Shown: positions 1-9,269 of the stretch, piece by piece | How positions within the stretch are numbered: position 1 is the first letter of the stretch | Layout: each line of letters starts with the position of its first letter | Source of the DNA: Skeletonema tropicum | Taxonomy: Eukaryota > Bacillariophyta > Thalassiosirophyceae > Thalassiosirales > Thalassiosiraceae | Length of the DNA stretch: 64,000 nt | Direction of reading: 5' to 3' | Assembly (NCBI GenBank): GCA_037178625.1 | Contig: CM074129.1 | Location: 4,091,963-4,155,962, forward strand | Program-made: the position numbers and the translations under genes | The notes under the pieces: generated by a model | Databases searched by the model: none | The model's input: only the letters and a program-made list of their open reading frames with translations | What the model was told of the DNA's origin: nothing

Positions 1-922
1 TGCTCTTTAATAGATCCAACGTTGCTGTATCACTCCACTGTAAATCGTCAATGAATAAGATCGTTCCTTTCAAATATGAGCAAATAATTTTCAATAATCG
101 TCTGATTGCATAATGCATTTGTGCAATTGATTCTTTACCGGCCAATAGATCTAAACTGTTCAATTTGGAATCGGAGGCGCTCCTAGCCAGTCCCCCTCTA
201 CCTACGTCGGATGGTGAAAATAAGGAATGTCTACGTTTCCCCGCTCCCAGCAATTCCGCACATCCGGGCAACACACGCCGTAGTTGTTCTACATCCTCTT
301 CATCAAACTCATTCCGAATCTTATCTCGTATTAGCATTGCAGTAGATAATCCCCCCTTCTTATTACTCTCTACCATAATATGCTTGGCAAGACTAGTCAT
401 GGCATTGGAGAATGCTGAGAGTGGCCTTAGTGACTTCTCATCGAATTTGCCAGATGCAAAAGCGTATCCATTTTTAGCGGCGGGTTCTCCTAAGCCTTTG
501 CGTATGAGGGCGGATTTGCCTGTGCCACATGTTCCAGAAACTAAAATTAGATTGTTGTTGCTGTTGGTAGATTGTTTGGTAGGGTTGGGTTCATCCTCAT
601 CATGCTTTTCATTATTTTGAGCAGCATCTTCGTCCTTCTCATTCTTCTTCTTGGCCAACTCTCGAAATGTGCTCCGCAATAATTTGATGTCATCGTCTCG
701 TCCGTGTAATTTTAGATTCGATAGGCGGAGCTGAGCAATATCGGCTGCTTGTGTATTGATCTTTCGACTGCTTTTGGCAGCTATTGCGACAGTGTTCACT
801 AGCAGCTGCGTCGTGGATGCCCGACGCCGACTGGATGATTCCCCTTCCCCTCCCTTTCCCCCTCCCAACACTGACGGCGATGACCAGCGGTGGCTAGAGC
901 GAGAATGTTTGGTGTTGAACAT
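1..922 (-). CDS. STAND-type AAA ATPase, 5' part only (runs off the window)
   Basis: An open frame runs from an ATG at 920-922 to the window edge, about 307 codons with no stop. It contains a P-loop (GTCGTGKS) in the stretch around 510-540 and a Walker B-like string (ILFIDD, then LQWSD) near the left edge. It aligns along its whole length with the complete gene at 15001-18476, so it is a paralogue. By family knowledge (COG3899-like ATPases, AAA_16), such proteins use an N-terminal NTPase module as a switch ahead of a long helical repeat region, often in signalling. The helical part lies outside the window. The N-terminus is Ser/Arg/Gly-rich and shows no signal peptide. An intron would be expected soon after the Walker B region, as in the paralogue. 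The function of this copy is unknown. Confidence 0.75.
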   Translation of the reverse strand, partial: MFNTKHSRSSHRWSSPSVLGGGKGGEGESSSRRRASTTQLLVNTVAIAAKSSRKINTQAADIAQLRLSNLKLHGRDDDIKLLRSTFRELAKKKNEKDEDAAQNNEKHDEDEPNPTKQSTNSNNNLILVSGTCGTGKSALIRKGLGEPAAKNGYAFASGKFDEKSLRPLSAFSNAMTSLAKHIMVESNKKGGLSTAMLIRDKIRNEFDEEDVEQLRRVLPGCAELLGAGKRRHSLFSPSDVGRGGLARSASDSKLNSLDLLAGKESIAQMHYAIRRLLKIICSYLKGTILFIDDLQWSDTATLDLLKS

Positions 923-1379
923 ACTTACTTAACTTCTGAGAGAACCGGCGACAAACTCAAACTACACTGCTCTCGCTAGAGCTCTCAATTTGACCAACTA
1001 CAAACTCAAACAAATGAGAGATACTTATTCTCAAACCGCCGATTGCACCATTGGATTCAGTGTTGAAAAAAGGTCTCTAGGAATCATTTGTGTTGTTGAT
1101 TGGATGCTATTATTACAACAGATTATTTCTCGTTTATGTATGTACATCATTATTTCTCGCTATTATCTATGTGAAGAGTTCGCACACCTTCACCTATGAA
1201 CGAAGTGCATTTTTCGTGTTTGATGAGCTTTCGCCTTTTTGATAGAAAATCCATTGTGACGTTGATTGAAGCGGCAACAAATACTTAACAACTTCGTTTA
1301 GGTCACAAGATTCTTCTAATGCCATGCCTCTCATCGTTGCCACTTATCATCCAGAAGAAGTCGTACTTGACGAGTGGTT
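923..1379. other. Intergenic, no gene seen
   Basis: This is the upstream region of the truncated ATPase gene. Short ORFs here are AT-rich and have no recognisable motif. I see nothing else supportable. Confidence 0.4.
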
Positions 1380-1530
1380 ACGATCTAAACTGCCCAGTCT
1401 GGAATCGGAGGCATCCCTGGCGTGCGCTTCTGCATCTACCTCTGACGATAGAGAACCTTTGAGAGCTCCAGCCAAGTAACTTTGCACACCCGGGCGACAT
1501 CGTAGTCGCAGTTGTTCAACGCTCGGCGGG
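1380..1530 (-). pseudogene. Relic of a third AAA ATPase paralogue
   Basis: The minus-strand translation contains EQLR, PGVQSYLAGALKGS, then ASDSRLGSLDR. This matches in order the segment of both ATPase genes that reads EQLRRVLPGC...ASDSKLNSLD. At DNA level the plus strand shares blocks with 160-300 of this window, for example the GGAATCGGAGGC and CCGGGCGACA regions. No P-loop or Walker B region survives beside it, so this is a short decayed fragment and not a gene. It lies about 460 bp upstream of the intact 5' end of the first paralogue, which suggests an old tandem duplication. Confidence 0.6.
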
Positions 1531-2045
1531 AGCGAGCCTTGGCCTTGGGCGAGGTGGAATGATGAAGAAAGTCGCACGAGGTCACTTCTCTCTCGCTGCT
1601 TCCTGTTAGGTCAGCGCTTTTCCCCCAGTTGCAAATGACGGCAAGCATGAATCAGAATGTACCCAGCTAGATCCATCGAGAGATTGAGAGAGCCGCAGCA
1701 GCGCAGCGCTGTACGTAGCAAATACCTTTGATTTGATGTTAGGTAAAAAACTCAAACTGCTTCCATCTCCCATGAACATGATGTTGCAGATTCTTTGCTA
1801 TGTATTGTGAATTACTGGGGACATACGGGAGCATACGGGGTGTAATAGTGACAAATGATGTGCTAATTTAAGCCATTGCAATGTTATCTATATAATGTGC
1901 TAACATCTCTTCCTTGAGAGCAATGATTGATCTTCCAACTGAAATATATACTCGCACACAGCTGCCAAGAACTCTCATTGCAATTAATCATACTCCTAAT
2001 GATATAATCCTCCTCCTCTTCCACCAGTTTTCTTCCAGTCCCTTC
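1531..2045. other. Intergenic, no gene seen
   Basis: AT-rich sequence between the ATPase relic and the 3' end of the SET-domain gene. Short plus-strand ORFs run antisense to the end of that gene and have no recognisable motif. Confidence 0.4.
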
Positions 2046-3575
2046 TTACTCCATGTAGGCATACTCCTGATTGTACTCTTCTGCAGGCCATTCGCCACCA
2101 TTCCACTCATCACCACCCCAATCACCACCTCCATTCACTGAACCTCCCATTTCAGCCACAGCTGCATCCAAGTTATGCTTCACCTTCGAGAACGTCTCCT
2201 TAACGAATTGATTATGATGCAAAATCACAGGCAACCTAGGATGCTCCTCCAAACTCTTCCCCTCACTCTTCTTCTCCAAAGCAAGCAACTGTTCCATAAA
2301 CGTATCGACATGTTTCTTAATCGCCGAAATAGTCTCAAAGCGATAAGCCTCGTGAATAGCTGCCTTGGTCGCCTCATCGCCGTTCATGTGAGCATCGTAG
2401 AATTGCTGTTTGACATCTCCAGTCTCGGGACTGTACTTGATGTTGGCCAATACCTTGGCATAGAGGACGACATCCATGACTTCCTGGCTGATATCTCCAG
2501 TATCATGATAAAAGAGCATTTTGGAAAAGTCCATCCCCATATTTACATTTTCGGGAGTTTTTGGGATATCCATCATCTTACAGAACGTAGCAGGAGACGA
2601 ATCATCCATAAATCCATACCGAGCAAACAAAAAGGATGGGTTGGTAGGACATCCATAGCTAATCCTCAATGGAGAATTGGCAGGAACATCCACAGTAGTA
2701 TACGCCATGGCATTCCCCCCCTCATCAAAGTACACTTCCACTTCCGTGTCCGTCCCATGATTAAACATATCTGCCATGGGTGTCAACGTCACATCCGCCC
2801 CCTGCCCCTCCTTATCGGCGTAGGCACGAGTGTACACTGCATTAAAGCACCATTTCAACAGTGGCAAATTCTGCTTATTATACGCACTAACCAAATCAAT
2901 CTTTTGCAACACCTGCTGAAAATTCTCCAACTTGACCCTCTCCATCCTCGACAATGAAAAGACCAATGGGGGCAAGCACTCATAACAAAAGTCCGTCATG
3001 GAGGCGGCATTAAAGTACAATCGTGGGAGCGAATCCAAATATGGAAAGTAGTCGGATTGATCTTCCTTTTCATACTCCATCAACAGTTTGAGAAAGATGT
3101 AAAAGTCCGGGATGGAATTCCCGGAACCAATCTTGGCAAGTTGATCCGCCGCCTCTTGTACCGTCGGTGACATGGCACACAGTTCCGCCCCCACTATGGA
3201 TGAATGAAAACAAAGTTCGGCGGGAATATACATGACAGTTGACCCAGCAGGAATGTCGACAGTGGTCACAGCTTGGTAATCCATTCCGTCTTCACTGTAG
3301 AGTTCGACACCGTCCATTTTTTGGACTCCGTTTTCGGCACACCATGATTCGAAGGGGGGGAGGCTGCGGGGTGTGTTTTCGTCAATGTCGATCTTGCCAA
3401 AGCCACATGATTCCATGTTGAGGGCTGAGGGTGATGCTGATGATGATTGTGATGATATGATTTCATGTTGCTGTCGGCTGAGGAGAGGTGATGTATGTGG
3501 TGGAGCAAACGCGATGGTTTGAGCTGTGAAAAGAGCGATGGCGGCGGAGGCCTGGGCGACGAGGGTGCTGCTCAT
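2046..3575 (-). CDS. Plastid-targeted SET-domain protein methyltransferase, RuBisCO LSMT-like
   Basis: This is a single 509-residue ORF with an ATG at 3573-3575. The N-terminus is a diatom bipartite plastid presequence: a hydrophobic signal peptide, then the cleavage motif TIAFAP at about residues 20-25, then a Ser-rich transit-like stretch. The body matches the RuBisCO large-subunit methyltransferase/SETD3 type of SET protein. It has an N-terminal block with a PAGSTVMYIP string (about 110-119), the SET core DMFNH (269-273), and the late SET motif ISYG (305-308), then a helical C-terminal substrate-binding region. The tail is Gly/Trp/Asp-rich. The likely role is transfer of methyl from S-adenosylmethionine to lysine in a plastid protein; the substrate cannot be told. 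Length fits the family. No intron is needed. Confidence 0.85.
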   Translation of the reverse strand: MSSTLVAQASAAIALFTAQTIAFAPPHTSPLLSRQQHEIISSQSSSASPSALNMESCGFGKIDIDENTPRSLPPFESWCAENGVQKMDGVELYSEDGMDYQAVTTVDIPAGSTVMYIPAELCFHSSIVGAELCAMSPTVQEAADQLAKIGSGNSIPDFYIFLKLLMEYEKEDQSDYFPYLDSLPRLYFNAASMTDFCYECLPPLVFSLSRMERVKLENFQQVLQKIDLVSAYNKQNLPLLKWCFNAVYTRAYADKEGQGADVTLTPMADMFNHGTDTEVEVYFDEGGNAMAYTTVDVPANSPLRISYGCPTNPSFLFARYGFMDDSSPATFCKMMDIPKTPENVNMGMDFSKMLFYHDTGDISQEVMDVVLYAKVLANIKYSPETGDVKQQFYDAHMNGDEATKAAIHEAYRFETISAIKKHVDTFMEQLLALEKKSEGKSLEEHPRLPVILHHNQFVKETFSKVKHNLDAAVAEMGGSVNGGGDWGGDEWNGGEWPAEEYNQEYAYME

Positions 3576-4336
3576 ATTTGCTATACTTTTGATTGGTCGT
3601 CTGAGATGTGTGTTAGCTGTTGTGAGGAAGACGATGGATGATTTTTCGATTTAAATTCAAATAATGCATGAGCAATGAGCAAGCTGTTGACAAGCGTCAA
3701 GCATAAGAACGTGGAAGAGAGCTTTTTTGTTTGGTGGAGGTAGGAGGAAAAGAACATCTGCACCGTGGAAGGCCTTAGTGCGTGTGTGGGACGGGATGAC
3801 GTAAGCATGTCTGAGAAGGAAGGACAGGCAAAATGATGTCAGACCACGGGTCAGACACGCATCTCAGGTAAGACATTTCTCATTTCTCTCCTAGAAGAAA
3901 GGAGTTACGGAATGTAGGAATGATCTTATCTACTTATGTACTTATAGGAGTACATATTAATTTTGTGAGGAGAGTCTCATGAGACGGTCGAACAGCATGT
4001 TTTCGCGAATATTTTCGGAATCCCACCGATAGGAATAGTAGACTAGTCAAAAAGAAAGAAAAGTTACCTAAGTATGGAAGATACACATACATAAGCAGCT
4101 ATCATACTCACATCTACCATACTGCCTTGCCACCACAGTAAGCGAGCTGCAGCTGATCCTTGCCAACAATACGAGTGATATTTTGCACTTATTTACAATC
4201 AGTCAAGCCACTTGGTTGTCGAGAACAACTTCACCTCCCCTACTCCTGTGTATCTGCACCTACTCCTCTTTCTGTCACAACCTCGACCTCACGACGACGA
4301 AGTGCTTGCTTTCTATCTTCGCATATCATTTGCACA
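3576..4336. other. Divergent intergenic region
   Basis: This holds the upstream sequences of the SET gene (leftward) and of the gene starting at 4337 (rightward). A 75-codon minus-strand ORF at 3581-3808 has no recognisable feature and was not accepted. No clear promoter element can be named. Confidence 0.4.
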
Positions 4337-4810
4337 ATGACTCCAACATCTTCGATTGCAGAAGCAGTCTCAGCTATTACTGATGCCGCTTCCAATCCAA
4401 CCAGCCATGGTGTTGCGCCTACCGCCACACGGAAGGCCGATGCCGATGCCATGCCGCAGGATGTCCTTCTACTCTCAAACACAGTTGAAATTGAATACTC
4501 CCATTCCTCCAACAGCGCAGATATTGAAGCTGCATCTCAAGAAACAGCTGTCGATTCAAAGTGCATAGTAGGGGGGTGGTTGAATATTATGGACCTACGT
4601 GATGAGACCAAGGATTGGCTCGAGAACAAGTTTGCAACACAAAGGAACATTGAAGACTTTCTCCAACTGTCTTCTACGAAGGTTGAAGCTATGCAGCTGT
4701 CGACAGAAGAAGTTGATAGTGAGAAGAAAGGAAAGAAACATGCGAGGTTCAACCAAGCTGAAAGGGCAAAGTTGATACTTGTAGGGAGGTGGGACGGAAA
4801 GATATTTTGA
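4337..4810 (+). CDS. Probable first exon of the membrane protein gene that continues at 4826
   Basis: The ORF starts best at ATG 4337 (ACAATGACT); the longer open frame upstream lacks a good start. It encodes about 157 residues: an Ala/Ser/Thr-rich N-terminus followed by a charged helical stretch (MDLRDETKDWLENK and on). It stops at a TGA (4808-4810), and a TAA follows at 4823-4825. The next ORF begins at 4826 in the same reading frame. An intron from GT 4781 to AG 4846 (66 bp, phase 0) would remove both stops and join LIL to SLNEF, keeping the frame. That intron is inference. The alternative is two separate genes. No family was recognised. Confidence 0.5.
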   Translation: MTPTSSIAEAVSAITDAASNPTSHGVAPTATRKADADAMPQDVLLLSNTVEIEYSHSSNSADIEAASQETAVDSKCIVGGWLNIMDLRDETKDWLENKFATQRNIEDFLQLSSTKVEAMQLSTEEVDSEKKGKKHARFNQAERAKLILVGRWDGKIF

Positions 4811-4825
4811 TGGTCAAAACATTAA

Positions 4826-6844
4826 ATGGGCAAATCTCAAAAAAAGAGTTTGAATGAGTTTGTTCGTAACGAAGTTGATGGTATTATTTTTGAAGAGATT
4901 CTACGAGAGTTAAAGTTATCCGAGAAGGCGAAAGAAACTCTCGAAAGGAGTAGTGTGAACACACCAGCTAGTTTTGTGGATATGTCCCAATATTGGTATA
5001 AACACGAGATTAAGCTCAGCAGTAGAGAAATTAGTGAGATAGAGAAGTTCAAGAGGTGGTACAAATATCAATTGGATAAGTACTTACCATCAGACTGGAT
5101 CGTGGCATTTCGTGAAGAATCAGCACAGGTCCAGGACATTGACTTTGAATGGAGAAAAGTGCTCAAAGCCATTGGACTAAAAGCTGATGCTATTCAGGCC
5201 TTGGAAATCAACGATGTTAGTGACTTCATCAATCTCATCTATACATCCGAGAAGTGGAGAATCACAAAGCAAAAAACTAAGCAGAACAGAGGTGTTGTGG
5301 GGAACTCTGATTCTGATTGGAATGAATGGCAACAAATAGGTCTCAAGAAGAATGATGCTCGTCATATCATCAACTTCTGCCACTGGTACAAATTTTATGT
5401 GGCTGGGCAAAAGGATAAAAGCGACTGGGCAGCAGAGTTCAACCATGCACACTACGAGAGGTTTATCCATAGATATATCGATCCCAGCAAACCAGACGAG
5501 TTCAGAACGCCGAGTTGGTGGAAACTAGATTCGTGGACATCCAAGTTTGATGTTCTTAGACTGTCCGAGGAGAAGCAGGATTACTTTGACATACTTCAGG
5601 AAGCGGTAGAGGCGGGTTCTATGACAGAAGAGCAGCGCTATCATCTAAGGCAGCATTATGAAGGGAGGAGAGAAGAGATGGAGCTCATTCAGGAAATAAA
5701 TGAAGGCTCAGGCTCAGCTGATAATTCTTTTCAAGAGAGCAGACTGAATGTGATATTCGAAGAGGAGGCTAAAAGGGAGAAGAACAAGATCAAGTATGAT
5801 CTTGAATTCACACAAAAACACTGTCAGTTCGTGTTATCTGCGCTTGTTGCGTATGCTTTGCTCGCACTTTGGTTTACTACATTACACTTCTTCTATATCA
5901 ACCCCCTCATAAATGCGGTGGAATGGGATGATTCAAGAAATTTTTACAATGTGAATATCACGGCGTGGCAAGAACACTTCGACAATGGCAGTGATGAAGA
6001 GAGGGAGTTTATGATGAACAGCATTGGACGGGCTTCGATATCCGAGATCTATGAATACTGGACATTTGTTCACAACGTCGTCTTCGGACTTATAACTGCC
6101 GTAGTGGTGAAGGAGTTGGGAGAGGAAATGAAGGAGAATAGTCTGTACTATCGCTTTCTTGGAGTCTATGAGAAACGCTACGAACGCTCAAAAGAATACA
6201 AATTCAGAGCAAGTCTGAAAATCAGACGCAGATGTTCCTGCTCTTGTCGTGACATATATCAAAAAATATCTGGATGGTGGATATGGCTTCGAGAGTGCTG
6301 TAAAAATGGATTTACAAGGATGATCCTTTGGTCTACAAGAGTTTACATTATTGTTTGGACTGTCACAGGATGTTTTTCTCTTTTCGTCGGAGCGAACCTA
6401 GGAAGAAACAACGTTTTGTATTCTACGGGCCAGACATTTCTTGGCATTGCTGCGACGATTGGATATTCTTTCTTTGGACTAAGTGATAAGAATGACCAAG
6501 ACACTGAAGATGACAAGGACGAAATAGATGTGAAGACAGAAGACGCTAATGAAGGTGCTATTGATGGAGGTGATGACGCAAGTGCAAATAATGGAGAAGA
6601 AGCTGTGTTGATGCCTGCGACTGACGCCGTTCAAGATGCCCCTGATAAAGAAGCCCAACCCAGTGTCATAGACCTTGAATCACAGTTACTAGTGGCTAAA
6701 GCAAAAATGAATGAGGCAGTTGAAGAGGGTGACATTGGTGCTATCGATCAGTGTAGCAAAGAAGTCATCAAACTGACGAAGAAGATGCAGCTGGCGCTAG
6801 GACTGAGAGGCGATAGTCGGAGTTCCAGTTCAAGCTATCTCTAG
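4826..6844 (+). CDS. Predicted four-helix membrane protein with long soluble N-terminal part, family unknown
   Basis: This is a 672-codon ORF. The first 330 residues are charged and helical, with Trp-rich repeats resembling SAM-like modules: a WRKVLKAIGL...ALEINDVSDF block near 110-135 and a WNEWQQIGLKKNDA block near 165-180. Four hydrophobic segments follow at about 335-357, 410-432, 505-527 and 535-556. Between the second and third is a basic, Cys-containing stretch (RRRCSCSC). The C-terminus is acidic and soluble. I do not recognise a named family; a membrane-anchored scaffold or channel-like protein is possible but unproven. The ORF may begin within an exon (see 4337-4810), in which case the ATG at 4826 is intronic and the true exon starts at 4847. 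Confidence 0.7.
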   Translation: MGKSQKKSLNEFVRNEVDGIIFEEILRELKLSEKAKETLERSSVNTPASFVDMSQYWYKHEIKLSSREISEIEKFKRWYKYQLDKYLPSDWIVAFREESAQVQDIDFEWRKVLKAIGLKADAIQALEINDVSDFINLIYTSEKWRITKQKTKQNRGVVGNSDSDWNEWQQIGLKKNDARHIINFCHWYKFYVAGQKDKSDWAAEFNHAHYERFIHRYIDPSKPDEFRTPSWWKLDSWTSKFDVLRLSEEKQDYFDILQEAVEAGSMTEEQRYHLRQHYEGRREEMELIQEINEGSGSADNSFQESRLNVIFEEEAKREKNKIKYDLEFTQKHCQFVLSALVAYALLALWFTTLHFFYINPLINAVEWDDSRNFYNVNITAWQEHFDNGSDEEREFMMNSIGRASISEIYEYWTFVHNVVFGLITAVVVKELGEEMKENSLYYRFLGVYEKRYERSKEYKFRASLKIRRRCSCSCRDIYQKISGWWIWLRECCKNGFTRMILWSTRVYIIVWTVTGCFSLFVGANLGRNNVLYSTGQTFLGIAATIGYSFFGLSDKNDQDTEDDKDEIDVKTEDANEGAIDGGDDASANNGEEAVLMPATDAVQDAPDKEAQPSVIDLESQLLVAKAKMNEAVEEGDIGAIDQCSKEVIKLTKKMQLALGLRGDSRSSSSSYL

Positions 6845-7181
6845 AGAGGAAGAAATTTAGCTTGCGAAGGAGGGGAGATGAAAACCTAACTGGTGGGGGT
6901 TATACCAGTCTCAGTGATCGCAATATCATGGCATACACTACTAATTACTAATCAATCTATTCTATGTAACGCATCGGTGGAATTTCAATCATTCAAGAGT
7001 CTTTTATCATACACTCACATTCACGTACTCATCAAATTTGCCCACCAGATTTGGAATAGGAGCCAAAAGATGTGGTACGTACATACACATGCTTACAGCT
7101 AAATATTTTATTTTAAATGAAGTTACCTGCAGCTAATCTCACTCATTACTGAACAATGACGCATTCATAGGAACATGCACA
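6845..7181. other. Intergenic
   Basis: A short AT-rich gap between two genes on the same strand. No feature could be supported beyond a possible 5' leader just before the ATG at 7182. Confidence 0.4.
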
Positions 7182-8783
7182 ATGAAGCTGATCGTCACTG
7201 TCAAGGCAGGCGATACGACACAGGACATTGTCCTCCCCGTCGGACGTGGCACACATTCATTCAAATGGCTAAGTAATGCCGCTGCCTTTCGGTTCATTCA
7301 CGATGGCGTACCCCGGCATGGCCATCATCTCTCCAATCACTCACGGGAACAACATTCACTGCCTTTGAACACCAACCTCCTGCCCAAGGATGTCTACAGC
7401 GCAGATTGTCCCTTCTTTCATCCAGATGATGTTATCAAGGACCACGTAGCAGATGGACAAAGTATCACGGTGGAACTCTACTTGGAGCTTCCTCTAGACG
7501 ATTACGGCATTCCCAAGCTATCGCATTGGGCATTCATCGCCTTTAGTCATGAAGAATCGCATGATGAAAAAAGGGAGCGTTATGCCCAAGAGAAACGCGA
7601 TGAAGTCGAAAACTTCCGGTCTGAAAGAGAGCGTCAGGCCAAGCTTAGGCAGATAGAGATCGAGCGTCCAAAATTGGAGAAGATGCGTGTGATTTTGGCC
7701 GATCAGCTCATCCATAACGCCGTCATTGAACGAACTGTGAATGAGGAGTGGGCCCTCATTAAAGATTCGGGTGTACTCGACAACTTGGTACCAGATGAAG
7801 GCCAACAGGAGGAGATACGAAGCTTCCTACACAAGAACTATGTCGAGTTATCCGACTGCTACAAATTTTACAGCGCAGTAAATTCCGGTGGTGGTACCCA
7901 TACATTGGAATTCATTGAACTAAACAAGTTCTTGTCAGAGACTTCCATCCTCGGTGAAGAACACTCAAGCGCTGTTTTGAGAATCTTTATTGACAGCCAT
8001 ATCAGTGCGAAGAGTGGGAAATCCAAAGTGAAGCCTAGTATCCACAGTGAGATCCATCGGCATGAGTTTCTGCTCGCACTGATCAAGATTTCAATCTTCA
8101 AATTCATTACGTTGCCAAAGAAGGAGATTGCTCGTCTCAAGAGACTGGGGCAGCATTTCCCCAACTCCAAGCGTAATGTTCCTACTGCGCCAAAGGCATT
8201 GGAGCTGGTATATGAACAGCACCTCGCGCCTGTGCTGGCAAATATGCCCGCTGGTGCAAAGATGAGAGACGCAGTAGCTTCGAAGGAAGTCTTGATTCTG
8301 TTTTATGACAACCTCGAAGCCCTGAAGAAGTGCTTCAGACAATTTGCCAAGTTCAAATCAGAAGATGGATCAATCTCCTTGTCAGAGTTCTCCGCGTTTG
8401 CCATGGCCGCTGGATTCAGTGGAAGCGGAGAACGTCGTATGGGTCTACAAAAGTCGTCGTCTTTCCGCAGCGGAAGGGCCGCTGAGCGGAAGCATTCCAT
8501 CACGGGAGACAAAACGAGTAAAGGGGTAACATCGAAAGATATTCGTCAAATCTTCAGTGCATCACAGAATGATAGACCTGAAGAAGTTGAAGAGAATAAT
8601 AAGGAAGATGTGAGTCATTACGAAGTGATGACCTTCTCTGAATTTGTAGAGGCTATTGCAAGACTCGGAGTGATGAAGTTTGCTCAAGGCAGTCCCAAGG
8701 AAGGCTCCGATGAGCAGCGTGAGGAACTGTCATACTATGAATGCATCAAATTGGCAGTCGAAACGGCTTGCTCGATTGAATAA
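7182..8783 (+). CDS. EF-hand-like helical protein, hypothetical
   Basis: A 533-residue ORF with a good start context (CACAATGAAG). The N-terminus (1-120) reads as a beta-rich, ubiquitin-like or IQ-domain-like fold. A charged coiled coil follows at about 125-175 (HDEKRERYAQEKRDEVENFR). The rest is helical, with repeated calcium-binding-type helices: a FYSAVNSGGGTHTLEFIELNKFL segment and a later KFKSEDGSISLSEFSAFA segment whose loop has D, G and S spacing like an EF-hand. The pattern recalls ciliary EF-hand proteins, but I cannot name a family. The last 1,029 coding bases are duplicated at 11000-12028 with about eight substitutions and no gaps. Confidence 0.7.
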   Translation: MKLIVTVKAGDTTQDIVLPVGRGTHSFKWLSNAAAFRFIHDGVPRHGHHLSNHSREQHSLPLNTNLLPKDVYSADCPFFHPDDVIKDHVADGQSITVELYLELPLDDYGIPKLSHWAFIAFSHEESHDEKRERYAQEKRDEVENFRSERERQAKLRQIEIERPKLEKMRVILADQLIHNAVIERTVNEEWALIKDSGVLDNLVPDEGQQEEIRSFLHKNYVELSDCYKFYSAVNSGGGTHTLEFIELNKFLSETSILGEEHSSAVLRIFIDSHISAKSGKSKVKPSIHSEIHRHEFLLALIKISIFKFITLPKKEIARLKRLGQHFPNSKRNVPTAPKALELVYEQHLAPVLANMPAGAKMRDAVASKEVLILFYDNLEALKKCFRQFAKFKSEDGSISLSEFSAFAMAAGFSGSGERRMGLQKSSSFRSGRAAERKHSITGDKTSKGVTSKDIRQIFSASQNDRPEEVEENNKEDVSHYEVMTFSEFVEAIARLGVMKFAQGSPKEGSDEQREELSYYECIKLAVETACSIE

Positions 8784-8804
8784 GAGCAAGATATAATACA
8801 GTGT
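7755..8804 (+). repeat. Donor or sister copy of a 1.05-kb duplicated segment
   Basis: This segment matches 11000-12049 at a constant offset of 3,245 bases. I counted about eight mismatches and no indels. The match begins inside a codon run (Leu-Ile-Lys) and ends about 20 bases after the stop codon. Confidence 0.9.
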
Positions 8805-9269
8805 TGGCTTAAATACAGAATTAGTTTAGCATGGTACTCAAGGACTATCTCTGGGGCAAGCCCATACGCAGCTCCAAATCATTGTAATCACTGGGAGATG
8901 ATGGCTATGTCACAGTTTCGCCGCTTCCATACGCAGGTAATGATAATGAAATGAGTGCGGTCCATTTCTCCTAGTCCGTCTCTCTTCTTGTCGCCTGTAC
9001 TAGGTCTCTCTCATCTGCTGCTGAGTGTGTGCCAGTTGGACATCCCCGGCCCATTCTCAATGATAATATAACAGAAATTTTAAAGTACGTCTGATTAGCC
9101 CTCTAGGGGCGAAATTATGACTAACCAACATGTGTGCTGTGTCGGTAGCATTGATAGTGCTCTATAGTGGCCGGATGCAGTGGCTCCTGTCCCTAATCCC
9201 TCAGAGCAGGAGTGAATTTGCCTTGACAGGGGCAAGGGACCTGCATGATCGCATATAGAAAATCATCTG
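8805..9269. other. Intergenic, no gene seen
   Basis: The first part of the 2.2-kb spacer between the two copies of the duplicated segment. Nothing recognisable on either strand. Confidence 0.4.

Noticed and set aside
165..620. Plus-strand ORF of 151 codons
   Set aside because: It is antisense to the clear AAA ATPase frame with P-loop; the sister plus-strand ORF at 18010-18387 arises the same way over the paralogue.
2175..2957. 260-codon plus-strand ORF
   Set aside because: It is antisense to the SET-domain gene and has no motif of its own.
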